A DNA stretch of 8,113 bases. It comes from Solirubrobacterales bacterium. Its GTDB lineage: Bacteria; Actinomycetota; Thermoleophilia; Solirubrobacterales; Solirubrobacteraceae. The translations under genes and the position numbers were made by a program. Each line of letters starts with the position of its first letter. The first letter of the stretch is position 1. The notes beneath the pieces are model-generated. The model was not told the origin of the DNA and made no database searches. It was given only the letters and a program-made list of their open reading frames with translations. This document shows, piece after piece, positions 4,569 through 8,113 of this stretch. The stretch spans positions 1 to 8,113 of the forward strand of contig JACDAP010000463.1 in the NCBI GenBank assembly GCA_013695395.1, read 5' to 3'.

Positions 4569-6281
4569 ATGAGATCCTCGCCGCGCCTCGTCCTCGCGGT
4601 CGCCACGGCCGTGCTCGTGGCCCTCATGGCCACGTTCGCCGTCCAGATCGAGCGCTCCCAGTCGAAGTCGCGCGACGACGTCGAGGAGCGCATTCGGGAG
4701 CGGGCGCAGGTGAGCTCCGCGCTCACCGAGTCGATCTTCGCCTCGACTTCCGGCTCCGCGGCGGCCGAGAACACGCGCCGGTTCGGAGGGGACGTCAGCG
4801 AGGCCGACCTCATCGAACAGGTCCAGGCGAGCGGCCTGGTCTACCTCGTCGTCCTCGGGCCGAGCGGCGAGGTCCTCGCCTCGTCCCCCGGGACGCCCGA
4901 GGCCAGCCTCGACGCTCTCCGCGCCGGACCGGCGCACATCCGCCGTGTCCGCGCGGGCGCCCCGTTCGCCCTCTCCGACGAGGTCGGCGACGGGAGGAGC
5001 GCGACGCTCGAGTACGCCCAGCCGATCTTGTCGCGGGCGGGGAGTCGGATCCTCGTGAGCGGCTTCCCTCCCAAGCTCATCCACGCCTTCCTCGGAGGCT
5101 ACCTCGCGCAGGTACCGAACACTGCGAGCGGCGAGGCGTACATCATCGACAGCGGGGGCGTCGTCGTCGGGAGCGCGGTCGAGGGCTCAATCCCCACGAT
5201 CCGGCCCGAGGACGAGGGCCTCATCCCCGCGTCCGACGGTGGCGGGGAGGGGGCCTACGGCGACGGGCGGTACTTCACCTCGAGCCCGGTCGGGAACACT
5301 CCATGGCACGTCGTCGTCACCGCTTCCGAGGCGAACCTCTTCTCCTCGGTGCGCGGGTCCCGTAAGTGGGTCCCGTGGCTCCTCCTCGTCGGCTTCGGCG
5401 CGGCCGCCGTCGGCGTCCTCTTCCTCATCCGCCGCGTCCTCCTCGGCGCGGTGCGCCTCGCGAGCGCGAACGCGCAGCTCGGAACGACGAACGCCGCACT
5501 CGAGCGGCGCGCGCAGGAGCTCGCCCGCTCGAACGCCGAGCTGGAGCAGTTCGCCTCGATCGCCTCCCACGACCTCCGCGAGCCCCTGCGCAAGGTGCAG
5601 ATATTCGCCGCGCAGCTCGAGGCGAAGGAGGGGGAGCGCCTCACCGAGGACGGCCGCGGCTACCTGCGCCGGATGAGCCGCGCCGGTGAGCGGATGCAGC
5701 TCCTCATCGACGACCTCCTCAAGTTCTCGCGCGTCGCGACGCACGCGCAGCCGTTCGTCGAGGTCGACATGGTCGATGTCGTCCACGACTGCGTCGACGA
5801 TCTCGAGGTCGTCATCGCGGAGAGCGGAGGGACGGTCGATGTGGGCGAGCTTCCGGCGATCCAGGCCGACCCGGCCCAGATGCGCCAGATGATGCAGAAC
5901 CTCATCTCCAACGCGCTGAAGTTCCGTCGCGAGGGGGTGGCGCCCGAGGTCCGGATCGCCGGTCATCTGCGCGGGCGGCTCGCCGAGGTCACCGTCGCCG
6001 ACAACGGCATCGGGTTCGACCCCCGGTACGCGACGCGGATCTTCCGGGTGTTCGAGCGGCTCCACGGGAAGGACGCCTATCCGGGGACCGGGGTCGGGCT
6101 CGCCCTCTGCCGCAAGATCGCCGAGCGTCACGGAGGCGCGATCGTCGCCGACAGCACGCCGGGTGCCGGAGCGACCTTCACGATCTCGCTTCCGGTGCGT
6201 CACGAGTCCGCGGACGAGGCCGGTCCGCCCGCGTCCGGTGCGGCGGTCGCGCGGGGGGAGGCCCCGTATGCAGTCGTCTGA
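4569..6281 (+). CDS. Membrane sensor histidine kinase with dCache-like sensor
   Basis: A 570-residue protein. Membrane span 1 is about residues 7-25. An extracytoplasmic region of about 240 residues follows, with two PAS-like Cache strands, VYLVVLGPSGEVLASS (91-106) and AYIIDSGGVVVGS (190-202). Membrane span 2 is about 268-288. A short coiled coil (about 298-327) leads directly into the HisKA domain with H-box ASIASHDLREPLRKV (His334 is the phospho-acceptor). I see no separate HAMP domain. The ATPase domain has N-box QNLISNALKFR (Asn447), G1-box DNGIGFDP (478-485), F-box FRVFERLHG (492-500) and G2-box GTGVGLALC (506-514). All catalytic motifs look intact. The H-box is of the phytochrome-like SHDLxEPLR type, which is often paired with Rcp1-type receivers. 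AAGGAAGGG supports the ATG. The stop lies 14 bp inside the next gene. It should phosphorylate the downstream receiver. The stimulus is unknown. Confidence 0.95.
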   Translation: MRSSPRLVLAVATAVLVALMATFAVQIERSQSKSRDDVEERIRERAQVSSALTESIFASTSGSAAAENTRRFGGDVSEADLIEQVQASGLVYLVVLGPSGEVLASSPGTPEASLDALRAGPAHIRRVRAGAPFALSDEVGDGRSATLEYAQPILSRAGSRILVSGFPPKLIHAFLGGYLAQVPNTASGEAYIIDSGGVVVGSAVEGSIPTIRPEDEGLIPASDGGGEGAYGDGRYFTSSPVGNTPWHVVVTASEANLFSSVRGSRKWVPWLLLVGFGAAAVGVLFLIRRVLLGAVRLASANAQLGTTNAALERRAQELARSNAELEQFASIASHDLREPLRKVQIFAAQLEAKEGERLTEDGRGYLRRMSRAGERMQLLIDDLLKFSRVATHAQPFVEVDMVDVVHDCVDDLEVVIAESGGTVDVGELPAIQADPAQMRQMMQNLISNALKFRREGVAPEVRIAGHLRGRLAEVTVADNGIGFDPRYATRIFRVFERLHGKDAYPGTGVGLALCRKIAERHGGAIVADSTPGAGATFTISLPVRHESADEAGPPASGAAVARGEAPYAVV

Positions 6282-6744
6282 GCGCCGCCCCATCACGATC
6301 CTCATGGCCGACGACGACGCGGAGGACCGGCTCCTCACCAAGGAGGCGATGACGGACGCGCGGCTCGCGAACGAGATGCGCTTCGTCGTCGACGGCGAGG
6401 ACCTCATGGACTACCTGCACCGCCGCGGCGCCTACGCGACCGGCGGGACGGACGCGCCCGAGCCCGGGGTCATCCTGCTCGACCTCAACATGCCGCGCAA
6501 GGACGGGCGCGAGGCGCTCGGCGAGATCAAATCCGACCCGAAGCTGCGCCGGATCCCCATCGTCGTCATGACGACGTCGAAGGCCGAGGAGGACATCGTC
6601 CGCAGTCACGACCTCGGCGCGAACTCGTTCATCACCAAGCCGGTCACGTTCGGCGGCCTCGTCGAGGTCCTCCAGGCTTTCTCGAGGTACTGGTTCGAGA
6701 TCGTCGAGCTCCCGATCACAGCCCATGATGGCCTGGGACGCTGA
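6268..6744 (+). CDS. Stand-alone response regulator receiver, Rcp1-like
   Basis: A 158-residue single receiver domain without an output domain. The acidic pair lies in ILMADDDAED (residues 11-20), the phospho-acceptor is Asp72 in ILLDLNMPRKDGRE (69-82), the switch Thr lies in VVMTTSKAEEDI (99-110) and Lys124 in ITKPV (122-126). The LDLNMPRKDG motif, the DLGANSFITKPV stretch and the C-terminal RYWFEIVELP (140-149) are hallmarks of the cyanobacterial phytochrome regulator Rcp1 family, in which the C-terminal part helps dimerisation. I chose the ATG at 6268 because GGGGGGAG lies about 8 nt upstream; it overlaps the kinase stop by 14 bp. The gene ends 20 bp inside the next. Such overlap implies translational coupling and a shared transcript. 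It is the probable direct partner of the kinase and may relay phosphate or act by protein contact. Confidence 0.94.
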   Translation: MQSSERRPITILMADDDAEDRLLTKEAMTDARLANEMRFVVDGEDLMDYLHRRGAYATGGTDAPEPGVILLDLNMPRKDGREALGEIKSDPKLRRIPIVVMTTSKAEEDIVRSHDLGANSFITKPVTFGGLVEVLQAFSRYWFEIVELPITAHDGLGR

Positions 6745-8113
6745 GCTGCTGAGGATCCTCCTCGTCGAGGACGACGAGGACGACTTCATCATCACCCGCG
6801 ATCTCCTGCGCGCCCAGGACCGGATGCGGTGCGAGATCGACTGGGTCGCGACCTACGAGGCGGCGCTCGAGACGATCTCGGGCACCCGCCACGACGTCTA
6901 CCTCGTCGATTACCGGCTCGGGGCGTACACCGGGCTCGACGTCGTCCGGGCCGCGCTTCCGGGCTGTGAGCGCGCGCCGGTCATCCTCCTCACCGGCCAG
7001 GGCGACTACGCGGTCGACCTCGAGGCGACCGAGCTCGGCGTGACCGACTTCCTCCTCAAGGACCGTCTCGACCCATCCGCGCTCGAGCGCTCGATCCGCT
7101 ACGCCTACCGCCACCACCGCGCCTTGCGCCGGCTGCGCGACAGCGAGGAGCGGTTCGCGCTCGCGGTGCGCGGCGCGAACGACGGGATCTGGGACTGGGA
7201 CCTCGCCGAGAACCGGATCCACCTCGCCGAACGCTGGAAGGCGATGCTCGGCCACCGCCACGACGAGGTCTCCACGGATCCCGACGAGTGGCTCGGGCGC
7301 GTTCACGTCGACGATCTCGGCCGCGTGCGGCATGCGATCACCGCCCACCTCGAGGGGCGCTCGGCGCACTTCGAGAGCGAGCACCGGATGCGACACGCCG
7401 ACGGCGGCCACCGCTGGATGTTCGCCCGCGGGGTGGCGATCCGCGACGAGAGCGGGACCGCGACCCGGATGGCGGGGTCGATGTCGGACATCACCTCCCG
7501 CAAGGCCGCCGAGGAGCGACTCGTCCACGACGCCCTCCACGACGCGCTCACCGGGCTTCCGAACCGCGCGCTCTTCCGCGACCGCCTCGCGCTCTCCCTC
7601 CGGCGCGCCGAGCGACAGGCCGACCACGCATGCGCGGTGCTCTTCCTCGACGTCGATCGGTTCAAGATCGTCAACGACAGTCTCGGTCATGATGCCGGCG
7701 ACCGACTCTTGGTCGCTGTCGCTGAACGTCTCTCCGTTTGCTTGCGGGCCGGAGATACCGCCGCGCGTCTGGGAGGAGACGAGTTCACAATTTTGCTTGA
7801 AGACGTCCGCGACATTTCCGAAGCGATCAGGGTGGCCGAGCGGATCAACACCGCGCTGTCGCGCCACTTTCTCGTCGATGGGCGACAGGTCTTCGTGAGC
7901 GTCAGTATTGGGATCACCGCCAGTCGGCCTGGTCACCATCAACCACTTGATCTGGTTCGAGAGGCGGATATTGCGATGTACCAAGCAAAAGCACAAGGCA
8001 AGGCCGGTTACGCAGTCTTCGATACCGAGATGGGCGCCGCCGCGCTCCGCCGGTTGGAACTGGAGACCGATCTCCGCCACGCGATCGACCGCGGCGAGTT
8101 CGAAGTGTATTAC
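6725..8113 (+). CDS. Receiver-PAS-GGDEF-(EAL) cyclic-di-GMP signalling protein (3' end outside window)
   Basis: The window holds 463 codons with no stop. An N-terminal receiver (residues 8-130) has acidic residues in LVEDDEDD (13-20), phospho-acceptor Asp62 in LVDYRLG and Lys112. A PAS domain with a PAC-like end (about 140-262) contains WDWDL (156-160) and the closing SDITSRKAAEE (254-264). The GGDEF domain (about 265-432) has DALTGLPNR (273-281), the active-site motif GGDEF (350-354) and an intact inhibitory site RAGD (341-344). An EAL-type opening, RRLELETDLRHAI (442-454), then begins, so a phosphodiesterase domain probably follows outside the window. It starts 20 bp inside the receiver gene, with two ATGs in tandem (6725, 6728) and no clear ribosome site, so it is probably coupled. 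It likely makes or degrades cyclic-di-GMP under control of phosphorylation. Codon use changes sharply from residue 319 on. Confidence 0.93.
   Translation, partial: MMAWDAELLRILLVEDDEDDFIITRDLLRAQDRMRCEIDWVATYEAALETISGTRHDVYLVDYRLGAYTGLDVVRAALPGCERAPVILLTGQGDYAVDLEATELGVTDFLLKDRLDPSALERSIRYAYRHHRALRRLRDSEERFALAVRGANDGIWDWDLAENRIHLAERWKAMLGHRHDEVSTDPDEWLGRVHVDDLGRVRHAITAHLEGRSAHFESEHRMRHADGGHRWMFARGVAIRDESGTATRMAGSMSDITSRKAAEERLVHDALHDALTGLPNRALFRDRLALSLRRAERQADHACAVLFLDVDRFKIVNDSLGHDAGDRLLVAVAERLSVCLRAGDTAARLGGDEFTILLEDVRDISEAIRVAERINTALSRHFLVDGRQVFVSVSIGITASRPGHHQPLDLVREADIAMYQAKAQGKAGYAVFDTEMGAAALRRLELETDLRHAIDRGEFEVYY

Noticed and set aside
6716..8080. A 454-codon open frame on the minus strand across the receiver-PAS-GGDEF gene
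   Set aside because: The opposite strand carries an unmistakable multi-domain protein. This frame is rich in Val, Glu and Arg, as expected of an antisense shadow, and has no domain signature.

Overview
The window is GC-rich DNA in which almost every codon ends in G or C. The gene content fits a high-GC actinobacterium: an MpaB-type oxygenase beside a TetR regulator, an Rv0910-like SRPBCC protein, a small membrane protein with a DPDG-like N-terminus, and a Cache histidine kinase with an Rcp1-type receiver. A soil Thermoleophilia (Solirubrobacterales-like) host is my best guess from the style of the proteins. It is an inference, because there is no rRNA or other marker here.

Left part (1-2823). 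The window opens with the last 59 codons of an Ig-like or fibronectin-like surface protein. Next is a convergent SRPBCC gene (202-627, minus), then a divergent regulatory gap containing a 20-bp palindrome (678-697). A badly shortened short-chain dehydrogenase (SDR) remnant follows (789-1118). A TetR regulator (1142-1825, minus) is divergent from an MpaB/DUF2236 haem oxygenase (1945-2823). The 119-bp TetR/MpaB gap has a good sigma70-like promoter and an imperfect palindrome that shares the octamer ACGTCTGT with the 678-697 site. TetR, MpaB and SDR look like the remains of a small regulated oxidation module.

Middle part (2867-4568). A conserved hypothetical gene is split by a 341-bp, transposase-less, MITE-like element (3299-3639). 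The element has 24-bp terminal inverted repeats matching at 22 positions and a 5-bp target duplication, CGGTC. Removing the element and one CGGTC copy restores an uninterrupted 217-residue frame, which is strong internal evidence for the insertion. The disrupted gene ends tail to tail, with overlapping stop codons, against a small one-span membrane protein (3863-4264, minus). A 304-bp leader region follows, with no convincing gene and a weak promoter candidate.

Right part (4569-8113). Three tightly overlapping plus-strand genes form a signalling operon: a dCache sensor histidine kinase, a stand-alone Rcp1-type receiver, and a receiver-PAS-GGDEF-(EAL) protein that runs off the window. The likely flow is from an extracytoplasmic signal through the kinase to phosphorylated receivers and then to cyclic-di-GMP metabolism. 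The last gene has an abrupt codon-usage break inside its GGDEF domain (about 7679), where A/T-ending codons rise from about 6% to about 39%. This suggests a mosaic gene.

The best candidates for something undescribed are the MITE-like element and the mid-domain codon break. No CRISPR array, tRNA, rRNA or complete transposase was found.
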